Shown one piece after another: positions 52,780-61,941 of a stretch of DNA of 64,000 bases (position 1 is the stretch's first letter; every line of letters begins with the position of its first letter). Source of the stretch: Bacteroidia bacterium (lineage in GTDB: Bacteria; Bacteroidota; Bacteroidia; Bacteroidales; Paludibacteraceae); contig SAAO01000002.1 in assembly GCA_009929375.1 (NCBI GenBank), positions 62,001 through 126,000 on the forward strand, written 5' to 3'. Made by a program: the position numbers and the translations under genes. The notes below the pieces were generated by a model. It was not told where the DNA came from. It worked only from the letters and a program-made list of their open reading frames with translations, and did not search any database.

Positions 52780-53919
52780 ATGGCCCTTAAGTATCATAGT
52801 GATTCATTCAAATATTTTTCAGAAATAGAAGTTAACAAATTAACGGTTTCTGAAAAGTTTTATAGCTGTTTTCATTCTTGGTATAATTTTATTGATTATC
52901 CAAATTACGATGAAAACACTTTTGAATCTGTTGATTTTAAACCTCTAATTTTATTATTAGAAAAACATAATCTTATCGAATACTTTGACCTATTAAAGTT
53001 ATATCACAAAGACTGGCTGTTTTATACAAAATACTACAAAAGCACTAATGAAATAAATAAAAGTCGAGCACTCGAACTTGATTATTTTATTAATTTAGCT
53101 GAAATGATGATGATATTTTACTCAGGAAACATTGATAACATTACAGTTACTGCTTCACAAAATAGAAGTAAAAATACATCGATAAACTCACCATCTATTA
53201 ATTTAAAGGTTAAAGAAATTATTGAAAAGGAATATAAAGAAAATTTCTTAAATGAAGTTGGTTTAACTTATGCTGAAGCAAAAAAGGAAATATTATCTGA
53301 TAAAATGGATTATGATTGGTTTGTTGAATTGAGATTTGATGGAATCATTTTTGAGTGTTTCGATGGAATTAATTTTTATCCAAATAAATTGAGTGATGAC
53401 GTAATCTTTTGGTATGCCAAAGATCATTATACTAAGCACGATAATATAGATTTGGATTTACTAAAAAAATCACTAGACATATTTAAATTTGAAAGAAATA
53501 CCTTAAAATTAAAATCAGGTAAAGAACCGTATAATATGTACCTTGGTGATTTGTGTATTAATCTATCTTACCTTCATCGTTTTGAGTCATTTATGAATCA
53601 AAATGTAATTACTGATATTAAGAAATATACATTATTCTCAGAAACAAATGTTTTTATATATGATTACTTGAGTTTTTGGGATTTAATCCCCAAAGACATC
53701 GAATCAGATTATGCTGACTATGATGTGGAAAAAGCCAATTATATAAAAACCAAAATTCAAGCTGCAAGAAAGGCAAGAAAAGACATAAGTGATTATGCAG
53801 AAGAAATAAAAATTAATACAATAAAAGGTATAAAAAACGGACTAAAAAATTTCAACCCAAACCAAGGTATATTGGTTGTTCATAATATTGATTTTATAAG
53901 AAATAAGGAAAAATCTTAA
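52780..53919 (+). CDS. Unknown 379-aa protein coupled to the integrase
   Basis: I do not recognise the family. The protein is AT-rich in coding, acidic, cytoplasmic and mostly helical, with many Tyr/Phe/Asn residues in the first 110 positions. A C-terminal basic region KTKIQAARKARK precedes EEIKINTIKGIKNGLK. Its ATG lies one base after the integrase stop, so it is cotranslated and may help integration or mobility, or be cargo. A hairpin terminator follows at 53939-53977. Confidence 0.55.
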   Translation: MALKYHSDSFKYFSEIEVNKLTVSEKFYSCFHSWYNFIDYPNYDENTFESVDFKPLILLLEKHNLIEYFDLLKLYHKDWLFYTKYYKSTNEINKSRALELDYFINLAEMMMIFYSGNIDNITVTASQNRSKNTSINSPSINLKVKEIIEKEYKENFLNEVGLTYAEAKKEILSDKMDYDWFVELRFDGIIFECFDGINFYPNKLSDDVIFWYAKDHYTKHDNIDLDLLKKSLDIFKFERNTLKLKSGKEPYNMYLGDLCINLSYLHRFESFMNQNVITDIKKYTLFSETNVFIYDYLSFWDLIPKDIESDYADYDVEKANYIKTKIQAARKARKDISDYAEEIKINTIKGIKNGLKNFNPNQGILVVHNIDFIRNKEKS

Positions 53920-53938
53920 CTTAAGAATATATACATTT

Positions 53939-53977
53939 TTAAAACCCTGTAGAATTTATTTTCTATAGGGTTTTTGT
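53939..53977 (+). terminator. Terminator of the integrase operon
   Basis: AAAACCCTgTAGAA/TTCTAtAGGGTTTT (one mismatch) is followed by T-rich DNA. Confidence 0.8.
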
Positions 53978-54107
53978 TTATGTATCTGTTTATCTGTGGT
54001 ATAAGTTGGTTTTTCATAACTTTAATTATTACCATCTTACCCCAAAAAGTCCACTTATCTTTGTAATGTTTTAATGAAACAAAACAAAAAAATAAAATTG
54101 ATATAAA

Positions 54108-54410
54108 ATGAGTATACAAAATTTAATTGAGTCGGGGCTGAATGTAAACATTACGCTATCCCCATCTGAACTGGTCGAAGTGATCGACTATGTAGTAAAA
54201 AAGGTAAAAATGGAAATGGAAGAAGAAATCCGATCCAAAAACACCGAAACTTATATGACACCTAAAGAGGTGTGTGAATTCCTGAGTATTGATAATAGTA
54301 CTTTATGGAGATGGGAAAAACGTGGATACCTTACCGCTCTTTATATTGGTGGTAAAAAGAGGTATCCAAGATCAATGATTGAGAAACGATTCACAAACAT
54401 GAATAATTAA
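54108..54410 (+). CDS. Excisionase-like helix-turn-helix protein
   Basis: A 100-aa protein. The N-terminal 45 residues form a short coiled segment (KKVKMEMEEEIRSKNTE). The MerR/Xis-type HTH follows: YMTPKEVCEFLSIDNSTLWRWEKRGYL, then the wing GGKKRYPRSMIEK. Such proteins serve as recombination directionality factors in Bacteroidetes integrative elements. The position after the integrase supports that role; activity as a transcription regulator is also possible. Confidence 0.82.
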   Translation: MSIQNLIESGLNVNITLSPSELVEVIDYVVKKVKMEMEEEIRSKNTETYMTPKEVCEFLSIDNSTLWRWEKRGYLTALYIGGKKRYPRSMIEKRFTNMNN

Positions 54411-54441
54411 AATTTAAATATAATGAAACCACTCAACAATA

Positions 54442-54582
54442 CCCTGTTCGACTCCAGTTAGGGTAATTCCCGCAAAATATTATCACTCCCGATGTAGGTT
54501 GTCAGTTTAACCAGAATTGAATCTATGTCACAGATATTCAACAACATAACAATCATGTGTTTAGTTGAACAGGGAGACCTGT
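54442..54582 (+). promoter_or_regulatory. Structured leader before the ParB-methyltransferase gene
   Basis: Arms CCCTGTTCgAC (54442-54452) and GTTGAACAGGG (54564-54574) could close a loop of about 110 bases. A second, alternative hairpin ACAGG-gaga-CCTGT (54569-54582) uses part of the same right arm, so the two structures are mutually exclusive. A very short ORF (54423-54461, MKPLNNTLFDSS) overlaps the left arm. The layout resembles a leader-peptide switch; this is inference. Confidence 0.35.
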
Positions 54583-54607
54583 GTTTAAAAATTAAATTTA
54601 TAATAAC

Positions 54608-56443
54608 ATGAAAAATAATTTTTCAAATGAATTATTCCATCAAGGAATGGCAAATTCAGACAAAATTATCCGAAATGCTGAACTGGGTCAGTTTGTTGAT
54701 CTTGAACCCAATCACCATTTTTCGCTGGTTAACACTGATAGAATTATTCCAGAATTGGGCATTAAAGGACTTACCTATCAGTCAGGGAAAATATTCAACG
54801 TACCTGTAAATAAAATTGAGATTTCCATAAATCATCTGAGTATTTACGACACTGAGCAAAAAAAGATGGAAATTGAATTGATGAAGACAAGTATAAAGGA
54901 ATGCGGTCAATTAGAACCTATTGTGATAATGTGGTTTAATAAAAAGTGGCTACTGGTAGATGGTGTTCTTCGCTACATTGCCATTAAGCAGTTAGGATAT
55001 GAGTATATAAAGGTTATTATCTCCCCGTCTGCAGTTGACGGGGATACTTTTGAGAATATATTTCGACATTATCATATCCGCAAGGAACTTACAGTTTCCG
55101 AAAAACTAAAACAGGTTATCGAAGACTTGCAAATCGGTCGTAAAGAACCGAATAAGTATATCGGTATGGATAAAAGACGTAAATTGGTTTCAAAGAAATT
55201 AGGTAAAGGATTCAGTGTAACTAACCTAAAAAAACTGGAGAAGGTGATTCAGTTCGAGATGGATAATGAGTTTGATATGGGTATTAGTGAGGGTATATTA
55301 TGTAACAAAGTTAGTATTGGTAACGCAGAAGACCTCATTAAAAAAATTATAGACGCAGAATACACCCCTGAATACGAAGCCAAACATGGTGTTTTAAAAG
55401 GTTTTGTAAATCAAAAATATGATTTTGATCAGACGGTTAGAAATCTTTTTGCCGCAACCAAAAAGAACAAAGAAATTGAAAATTGTGGTGATTTACCTGT
55501 AGTTTACCCTAGGAGTTCAGACAATTACGAGATTAGACAGGGTGATGTTTTTGATATGGATTTATCGGGTGATTCTTATGATGTTGTTATGACGTCACCA
55601 CCCTATGCACTTCAAAGGAAATACGGGGATAGTGTTAATGAGGTTGGAGTTGAGAAAAATGTTGATGAATACATCCAAAATCTGGTTGATGTATTTGAAA
55701 AGGCATACAAACAACTGAATGATAAAGGGTCGATTCTCGTGAATCTAAACGATACATGGAAAGATGGTTTTTCATTAAACATCATTGAAAAATTTGTGGT
55801 TGAGATGGAAAAACGTGGTATCCGAAAGGTTCAAATGATTCATTGGGAAAAACCGAATCCAAAACCGCAGGGAAGTAACATACACAGGTATCTCAATAAA
55901 TTTGAATACATTATCCACTTTGCAAAGACATCCGACTATACATGGAATAAGGTGGGTAAGAAAAAAACAAACCTGAAGATTCAAAGTGGATGTAAGGAGG
56001 TTGGTTCAGATAAAAAGAACTACTCCATTCCTGAATTTATTACTGCCAGTTCAAACCTGTTGTCTGAAAATATGATTGAAGGCATTGATGGTTTGAGTGA
56101 ATTCACTACCTCATTGAAAAACAATCCAATGATTTTAAAACGCAAGTTTGTAGAAGGTGAAAAAAAACATACTGCAACATTCAATGTGTTGTTACCCCTT
56201 ATCCCGTTATTGAGTACTTTACCTAAAGACAGACAGGGAACAGTATGTGATCCATTTGCTGGTACATCGACAACAGGCGAGACGGCACTATCACTAGGAC
56301 ATAAATTTATCGGTGTTGAGTTGTATGATTATAATTGTGAAACTTCTGCCCGTGTACTTGCTGAAGCTCTTGAAAATTTCAAGGATGTGAATCTGGTGGA
56401 AGAACTTTTCGAACGTGAGCTGGAAATGTCAAATGCAGCATAA
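54608..56443 (+). CDS. ParB-like nuclease/Srx domain fused to a beta-class DNA methyltransferase
   Basis: A 611-aa protein. Residues about 65-165 form a ParB/Srx-like domain (IKECGQLEPIVIMWFNKKWLLVDGVLRYIA) and 160-290 a helical HTH-type linker. The methyltransferase has motif IV TSPPY (329-333) before motif I DPFAGTSTTG (548-557), the circular order of beta-class N4-cytosine/N6-adenine enzymes. A basic region (KKTNLKIQSGCKEVG) may contact DNA. Fusions of this kind are common on phages and ICEs and protect or mark element DNA. No cognate nuclease is adjacent, so it may be an orphan methylase. Confidence 0.88.
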   Translation: MKNNFSNELFHQGMANSDKIIRNAELGQFVDLEPNHHFSLVNTDRIIPELGIKGLTYQSGKIFNVPVNKIEISINHLSIYDTEQKKMEIELMKTSIKECGQLEPIVIMWFNKKWLLVDGVLRYIAIKQLGYEYIKVIISPSAVDGDTFENIFRHYHIRKELTVSEKLKQVIEDLQIGRKEPNKYIGMDKRRKLVSKKLGKGFSVTNLKKLEKVIQFEMDNEFDMGISEGILCNKVSIGNAEDLIKKIIDAEYTPEYEAKHGVLKGFVNQKYDFDQTVRNLFAATKKNKEIENCGDLPVVYPRSSDNYEIRQGDVFDMDLSGDSYDVVMTSPPYALQRKYGDSVNEVGVEKNVDEYIQNLVDVFEKAYKQLNDKGSILVNLNDTWKDGFSLNIIEKFVVEMEKRGIRKVQMIHWEKPNPKPQGSNIHRYLNKFEYIIHFAKTSDYTWNKVGKKKTNLKIQSGCKEVGSDKKNYSIPEFITASSNLLSENMIEGIDGLSEFTTSLKNNPMILKRKFVEGEKKHTATFNVLLPLIPLLSTLPKDRQGTVCDPFAGTSTTGETALSLGHKFIGVELYDYNCETSARVLAEALENFKDVNLVEELFERELEMSNAA

Positions 56444-56502
56444 GATTTTAAAAAAATAATAATTTAAAAACCTCGCTATGTATGGGTTAATAGTATAAAA
56501 AC

Positions 56503-57021
56503 ATGAACATTAGAAAAAACCAAAAATTTCCATTGGACTGTTATCGTAAATTTCTTTATAAGAAAGACAATTGTATTATTCATGTAGATGATAGTAGTTT
56601 CAGCTTTATTATTGCTTTCAATAATATTACTAAAAAAGAATTATACGCATTTAGACATGAACCAATTAAAATTTCTATGTATGTAGAAGACAATGTGCCG
56701 TTTTTTGTTGTTAGAACCACAAGAGGCATTCACGACTTTTCGTTGAATATGACAGTGCATAATGCTTATATGATTGAATCTTGGTTGTCATCCTCAAATA
56801 ATATGGTAAATATAATATTAATTGAGAGTAAAAATTTTAAAATTAAACAGATGCGTCATTTTAAATTAGAATATTACCCGTCATTGTGTGAAATTTTAAG
56901 AATGCAAGTAACTTATGATCCAACTAGAGTCCTAAGAACAATCGATAGGGTGTATTCTCAAAAAACAACTTACGATTTAGAAAGAGAGAGTGTATACGAA
57001 GAGACCATTTGCGTTAATTAA
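56503..57021 (+). CDS. Unknown 172-aa protein
   Basis: I do not recognise the family. The protein is cytoplasmic and basic, with beta-rich stretches (IIHVDDSSFSFIIAFN, VPFFVVRTTRGIHDFSLN) and a C-terminal helix. It starts 60 bases after the methyltransferase gene and may share its transcript. A GC-rich inverted repeat just after the stop is a good terminator. Confidence 0.5.
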   Translation: MNIRKNQKFPLDCYRKFLYKKDNCIIHVDDSSFSFIIAFNNITKKELYAFRHEPIKISMYVEDNVPFFVVRTTRGIHDFSLNMTVHNAYMIESWLSSSNNMVNIILIESKNFKIKQMRHFKLEYYPSLCEILRMQVTYDPTRVLRTIDRVYSQKTTYDLERESVYEETICVN

Positions 57022-57032
57022 TTATATATATC

Positions 57033-57090
57033 ATTCCCCCGACTTGCACAATTTCCCTCTGGTGGATTTTGTCAGGTCGGGGGGATATTC
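57033..57090 (+). terminator. Terminator-like inverted repeat after the 172-aa gene
   Basis: TCCCCCGACTTG (57035-57046) pairs with CAGGTCGGGGGGA (57073-57085); the T-tail is weak. The rest of the 57022-57304 gap is AT-rich, except for a stem-loop at 57252-57290 (CCCAGTtGAAAC / GTTTTgACTGGG) in the leader of the next gene. Confidence 0.55.
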
Positions 57091-57304
57091 TTATCCACTT
57101 CATAGAAATAATTCAACCAGCGAGAAATAAACAATATTCTGGCATAATATGGCTATATTCAAATACTTGTACTAATATCCAATTTGGTTTTGTCAATTAT
57201 TTTTCATATATTTAATAATGTCGGGGGTTGTGATAAATGACATAAAAGTCCCAGTTGAAACTTACCTCCTGTTTTGACTGGGCATACCATAACTTTAAAA
57301 TTAA

Positions 57305-58240
57305 ATGAATAATGGTCTAATCATCAGGTCAGACAAGACTGGAAAATCAAATTTCACGCCAATAATGAATGAAATTCTTCAATCAAAAACATTAACCTGT
57401 GATGAAGTTCGTGTATTGGTGTACTTATTATCCTTGCCCAAAGACTGGAGCATTTATAAAACAAATATTTGGAAGAAGATAAACATTGGCAGGGATCGGT
57501 TTAATAAAACTTGGAAATCACTTGAAAGTTTGGGATATATTGTTAAGAATCCTATTCTTGGTAAAAACAATATGATTGATGGTTATAGTTATATCATATA
57601 CGAAGAACCTGTAAAATCAGACTTACCGAAAACAAGTCAATCCGAACAACTGAGTAAACCCGATATTGAGATAACTGAAATTCAGGAAAACCGAGAACCA
57701 GTGTGTATACAAAAGAATAATATTACAAAAGATATAAATATAAATAATACTAGTACAAAAGATATAATTAATACTGGAACTAATATAGTACCAGATATAC
57801 TGGGGAAAATTTCAACTGAAAATAATTTTGAGAATACTTCTATTACAACTGGAACTACTAATTATGCTGAGAATTTTGAAGAATTAATTACTTCAAAGGA
57901 AAATCTGGTCAATGCTAACTCAAAGTTAACTTCAAAGGAATTATATAACAAATTGATTCCTGAAATGTATTCTGAAAAAACGGACCGAATCAACTTATTG
58001 AAGTATGTATTTCAATCAACAATTTATCACAAGGATTTACTGGACATAATCTGGTATTATTCTTCAACCTACCCAAAGGAATTGAAAATTTTATTTTATG
58101 ATTATTCTGGTCAAATGGATCTTAAACTGAAAGTTGAACTAGCAGAATCTCAAAATGTCCAGTTTGCTGCTTCATGCAAAATAATGGGGATAGATCCTAA
58201 GGATTACATCAAAAAATATAAAAGATTAAATTCTCAATGA
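57305..58240 (+). CDS. Replication-initiator-like winged-helix protein
   Basis: A 311-aa protein. Residues 10-90 form a wHTH (LTCDEVRVLVYLLSLPKDWSIYKTNIWKKINIGRDRFNKTWKSLESLGYI) of the type found at the N-terminus of phage and ICE replication or DnaD-like proteins. Residues 105-200 are a low-complexity Asn/Thr/Ile linker with repeated NNT/TGT words. The C-terminal 90 residues are helical. Function as replication initiator of the element is an inference from the domain and from palindromes downstream. Confidence 0.6.
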   Translation: MNNGLIIRSDKTGKSNFTPIMNEILQSKTLTCDEVRVLVYLLSLPKDWSIYKTNIWKKINIGRDRFNKTWKSLESLGYIVKNPILGKNNMIDGYSYIIYEEPVKSDLPKTSQSEQLSKPDIEITEIQENREPVCIQKNNITKDININNTSTKDIINTGTNIVPDILGKISTENNFENTSITTGTTNYAENFEELITSKENLVNANSKLTSKELYNKLIPEMYSEKTDRINLLKYVFQSTIYHKDLLDIIWYYSSTYPKELKILFYDYSGQMDLKLKVELAESQNVQFAASCKIMGIDPKDYIKKYKRLNSQ

Positions 58241-58927
58241 GATTGTTTTAGTCTGGTAGTATATTGATGCTGGTATTTCAATTCTGATAATATCATAAAA
58301 TCTTCTGGTACATCATCAGACCTCACCAGTTCTTGCTGGTTGAATTTTCTACCTTCAATTGATACAAGTTATCGATTCAAAGGAATTAAATCAACCAGCA
58401 AGACTGGATTAAATAAATAAATCCTCAACGGAGTCGAAGACGATAATACTGGAACCTAATTACTAGACAAACTCAATCCTCACCCCAAAATTCCGCTTGC
58501 TCCCTCTCTCTTTAAGATACAATTAAATAACCAGACAAAATTATCCGAAATTGTCGGGATAATTGATACGGAACTTAGGAATCAGGGGTTGTATGTAAAT
58601 GTTAAGGTTGATAGTTTCAAAACAACGACAACTGACCCTGATCAGGCATAACATCAATAGGATTCAGGAATGTTTTTACTATTGCTTGTTCTGTTTGAAT
58701 ACAATACGAAATATATTATAATTATTGGTTTACAATGCTTTGTTAATAAAAAAGGCTGCGAGATTTTTATACAATTGCATGTTAAATTAGATAATAAGTT
58801 CTAAATTCACACAAAATGTAGTTATTAAAAAATAATGATTATATTTGTCTTAAAATCGAAAATACAAATGATTTTTTCGGATTATTGTTTTGAAATATTT
58901 ATAGCTTAACATCTAATAAAAAATAAT
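58241..58927. other. Non-coding stretch with palindrome and gene remnant
   Basis: No intact gene. Arms CCAGTTCTTGCTGGTTGA (58326-58343) and TCAACCAGCAAGACTGG (58391-58407) form a long imperfect palindrome that could be an origin or a terminator. The decayed tail of an SRAP gene is at 58617-58700 on the minus strand. A TATATTTG box at 58840-58847 probably drives the beta-helix gene. The remainder is AT-rich and shows nothing more. Confidence 0.5.
58617..58700 (-). pseudogene. Remnant of a second SRAP (yedK-like) gene 3' end
   Basis: The minus strand still encodes LNPIDVMPDQGQLSLF followed by TGA, almost identical to the last 16 residues of the intact SRAP gene at 60967-61716 (LNPIEVMPEQGQLSLF). 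DNA similarity continues upstream for about 30 bases with a small deletion and is then lost. It is a leftover of duplication or of recombination between related elements. Confidence 0.8.
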
Positions 58928-60874
58928 ATGGAAAAGTATCGCAAATCGTCAAAATTCCTTTCCAAACAGTTATTCCAAGTTCTTATTATTTTGATTTCAA
59001 TTTTTGCTAACACCGAAAAGGTAAGCGCAGCGCTATTAACGGTACAGAACATTAACGATTCTGGAATTGGATCGTTAAGAAACAATATTGAAACTTCAAA
59101 TGATGGAGACAGTATCATATTTGACAAATCACTGAATAATAAAACAATAAACATCTTAACAGAAATACCTATCACTAAATCAATTGCAATTAACGGGTCA
59201 AACATAACGCTATCAGGGAGGGAACTCAATTCAATCTTTTATATAAATACAGGCACTGTAAACCTTAGACTTTACAACCTAACATTTATTCAAGCTCCTT
59301 TATCAAATGTCAGAAATGGAAGTTTAATTTATAATATGACAAGTAATTACTTATATGCAAACAACTGTGTATTTGAGAATAGCAATAAAAATGGTAGTAT
59401 AGTTTATTTAGGTTTGGGTGCAAAGTCTAATATAATTCAAAATTGTACATTTAAAAACAACAAAAGTATTTCAATAGTATCAAACAGTCTGTATTCATTG
59501 AATATCATAGGATCTGAATTTAATAATACTGGAGTCATTAATGTTACTGAAGGCCTTTCAAACTTTACCAATTGTACATTTAAAAATGGTGCTAAAGCTA
59601 TTGCTGTTCTTACAAACGACAAATTTACAATAAAGGATTGCTATTTTTTAAATAATACCATTACAACCGAAACAAAAGAGAGTTCTCTGATATATAGTTA
59701 CACATCTGCGGAAATTAATGGTTGTAACTTTTCTGGAAATATCGGTAGATGCATTACTTATTACCATAGTATTAATGGTAGTAATCACTACTTCAATGTA
59801 ACTAAATGTTCCTTCGACAATAACAACGGGAGGGGAATTAGCTTTAGCGGAAAAGACATTTCAGGTAGTTATAGTGAAAGGAAAAATACATTGAATGTTT
59901 CAGAATGTTTGTTTACTAATAATTCAGGTACTGCTATAAGTGCTTCAAAAAACGTAAATATATCTGATTGCACATTCAAAAATAATAATTCACCGAATAT
60001 GGGTGCTGCAATATCTGGTTATGGAGAATCTAAGAATGATTTTGTAATAAGCAGATGTACTTTTGTAAATAATACTTCTGCTAATAGAGGTGGAGCAATT
60101 GCGTGGAAATTTGGTTCAATTGATAACTCAACATTCTCTGGCAACAGTTCTATCCTGGGAGGTGCTATTGCAAGCTTTTCAGATGAGACACAAACCTATT
60201 CACAAATTCGTTTTTGTACTTTTTATAAGAATAATTCAACATCAGGTGGAGCAATTTACAATTATGCCACTATGGCTGGTAATTTGTTTTATAAGAATTA
60301 TATGATACCTGATAATAAACTTAATGATGTTGGTGGAAGTCAAATTTCATCTGAAAATTATAATGTTTTTAGTGCGGATCAATCGAGTGTTTTTTCAAAA
60401 ACAAATGATGTAAGATACGAGGGTAGTGATTCTATTTTACTAAAATTGAAATTTTATGGTGGATTAACTGAGACAATGCCAATTAATACAGCTGTTTCGA
60501 ATTGGGAAAATATTATCAGACGTGTTCCCAAAGTTTTAATTCCCCGAACAACTGATCAAAGAGGGAAACCAATAAATTCTACTTTTACATGTGCCGGAGC
60601 ATTAGAAGTTGGTGCGGGAGAAACTTTTACGGCTCTAACTAATGACAAGGTTAATGAAATTAAAGCATATCCAAATCCAACAAGAGATTATTTCAATATA
60701 TTTGGAATACAATCTGGTTCGGTAATGATAACTGACTTAAATGGAAAAATGATCATCTTGCAGGAATTAAATGCAATTAATAAAATTGACCTTCAAAATG
60801 TTCCATCAGGCGTATATTTTTATATGATTGTATCTCCTGATGGCATTCAAAACGGCAAAATTATAAAGGAATAA
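58928..60874 (+). CDS. Secreted parallel beta-helix protein with T9SS sorting tail
   Basis: A 648-aa protein. A signal-anchor-like hydrophobic segment ends near residue 36 (VSAALL). Residues about 40-530 are repeats of the right-handed beta-helix type, with recurrent NCTFKNN, GCNFSGN and CTFVNNTSANRGGAIA motifs as in the choice-of-anchor Q family. The last 75 residues are a type A T9SS sorting domain (AYPNPTRDYFNIFG...GVYFYMIV). It should be displayed at or released from the surface. As cargo of the integrative element it may be an adhesin or a polysaccharide-active protein; no catalytic residues are visible. Confidence 0.85.
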   Translation: MEKYRKSSKFLSKQLFQVLIILISIFANTEKVSAALLTVQNINDSGIGSLRNNIETSNDGDSIIFDKSLNNKTINILTEIPITKSIAINGSNITLSGRELNSIFYINTGTVNLRLYNLTFIQAPLSNVRNGSLIYNMTSNYLYANNCVFENSNKNGSIVYLGLGAKSNIIQNCTFKNNKSISIVSNSLYSLNIIGSEFNNTGVINVTEGLSNFTNCTFKNGAKAIAVLTNDKFTIKDCYFLNNTITTETKESSLIYSYTSAEINGCNFSGNIGRCITYYHSINGSNHYFNVTKCSFDNNNGRGISFSGKDISGSYSERKNTLNVSECLFTNNSGTAISASKNVNISDCTFKNNNSPNMGAAISGYGESKNDFVISRCTFVNNTSANRGGAIAWKFGSIDNSTFSGNSSILGGAIASFSDETQTYSQIRFCTFYKNNSTSGGAIYNYATMAGNLFYKNYMIPDNKLNDVGGSQISSENYNVFSADQSSVFSKTNDVRYEGSDSILLKLKFYGGLTETMPINTAVSNWENIIRRVPKVLIPRTTDQRGKPINSTFTCAGALEVGAGETFTALTNDKVNEIKAYPNPTRDYFNIFGIQSGSVMITDLNGKMIILQELNAINKIDLQNVPSGVYFYMIVSPDGIQNGKIIKE

Positions 60875-60889
60875 AATAACATCTCTTAT

Positions 60890-60925
60890 AAAAAAATGAG
60901 TCTGAAATAGACTCATTTTTTTATC
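60890..60925 (+). terminator. Bidirectional terminator between beta-helix and SRAP genes
   Basis: AAAAATGAGTC-tgaaata-GACTCATTTTTTT (stem about 60895-60920) has A/T runs on both sides and serves two convergent genes. Confidence 0.88.
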
Positions 60926-60966
60926 AAGCAGAATAGTAAGATATAAATTCCATATAGCCCAAGTAT

Positions 60967-61716
60967 TCAAAACAACGACAACTGCCCCTGTTCGGGCATA
61001 ACTTCAATAGGATTTAGAATTTCAGGTATGTTCCTATTGTTTTTTGTGCTGTTTACCATTTTAGATATTTGATAGGCGGTCATTTTTGTCTGGTCGTAAG
61101 GTCTGAAAATCCTTTGGATCACATCCTTTGAAGATTTCTTGTCCAACCAAGTATCGATATTTTTATCGTCAAGAATCAATGGCATACGTTTTTTGGAGTT
61201 GTGTATTTCTGCCATAAGTGGATTTGCTTCAGTGGTAATGATTGAAAAGGTATTCAGGAACTCACCTGTCTCAGGGTTGATCCATTTGTCATAAAGTCCA
61301 CCTAACAGAAACAGACTTTCGTCATTTGGTTTAATAAAATAGGGTTGTTTTTCTTTATCCAAAGTCTGCCATTCTATAAATCCATTGATCGGAATAATAC
61401 ATCGTTGAGTGGTTATAGCCTTTCGAAATGAAGGTTTATCAAAAATAGTTTCCGACTTTGCATTCAATGTATTTGACCTTAAATCATTGGCACTCTTTTC
61501 ATCTTTCACCCATGCTGGAATCAGTCCCCATTTAAACAACTCCATCTTATCTTCAATTGCCACTGGAAAATCAGGGAATGTAAAACCTGACACGAAATGA
61601 TAGGGACGATATAATTCTTCACTGAAGTTTATTTCAATGGTTGCACGACTGGCCTTCCCTATACGTTCAGCAAGTTTTTCTAACTTCGGTTCATTTATCG
61701 ATATTGCGTAACACAT
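60967..61716 (-). CDS. SOS response-associated peptidase (SRAP, YedK/HMCES-like)
   Basis: 249 aa from MCYAISINEP; this start exposes Cys2, the residue that forms the covalent crosslink with abasic sites in ssDNA. The open frame reaches 44 residues further upstream, but that would bury the Cys. Other conserved residues are Asn85 (SNTLNAKSET), Glu115 (NGFIEWQ) and His172 (MAEIHNSKKRMP). The family shields abasic sites in single-stranded DNA. It is placed next to the restriction genes of the element and divergent from hsdM. Confidence 0.95.
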   Translation of the reverse strand: MCYAISINEPKLEKLAERIGKASRATIEINFSEELYRPYHFVSGFTFPDFPVAIEDKMELFKWGLIPAWVKDEKSANDLRSNTLNAKSETIFDKPSFRKAITTQRCIIPINGFIEWQTLDKEKQPYFIKPNDESLFLLGGLYDKWINPETGEFLNTFSIITTEANPLMAEIHNSKKRMPLILDDKNIDTWLDKKSSKDVIQRIFRPYDQTKMTAYQISKMVNSTKNNRNIPEILNPIEVMPEQGQLSLF

Positions 61717-61903
61717 AAGATGGTGATTAAAAGGAATATTCTTATTGATTTTTAATGTAACACTTATCAATGCGTTCTTGTTGAAACCTGAATAAATTCT
61801 GATAACTTTTTTCATAAAATATGTCTGACATTTCAATAAACAGAACACTCCTTGTTGGTTAATAATTAATCAGATGAAACTCAATTTTTAAATTTTAATT
61901 TCT

Positions 61904-61911
61904 TATATTTG
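61904..61911 (+). promoter_or_regulatory. -7 box of the hsdM-hsdS operon
   Basis: TATATTTG lies 31 bases before the ATG at 61942. It overlaps the in-frame ATG at 61909, so the shorter hsdM start is preferred. Confidence 0.6.
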
Positions 61912-61941
61912 TCGGAACTATTAATACTTATATATTCCATC

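Noticed and set aside
54423-54461. 12-codon ORF as an independent gene
   Set aside because: Too short to support as a gene; mentioned only as part of the possible leader structure.
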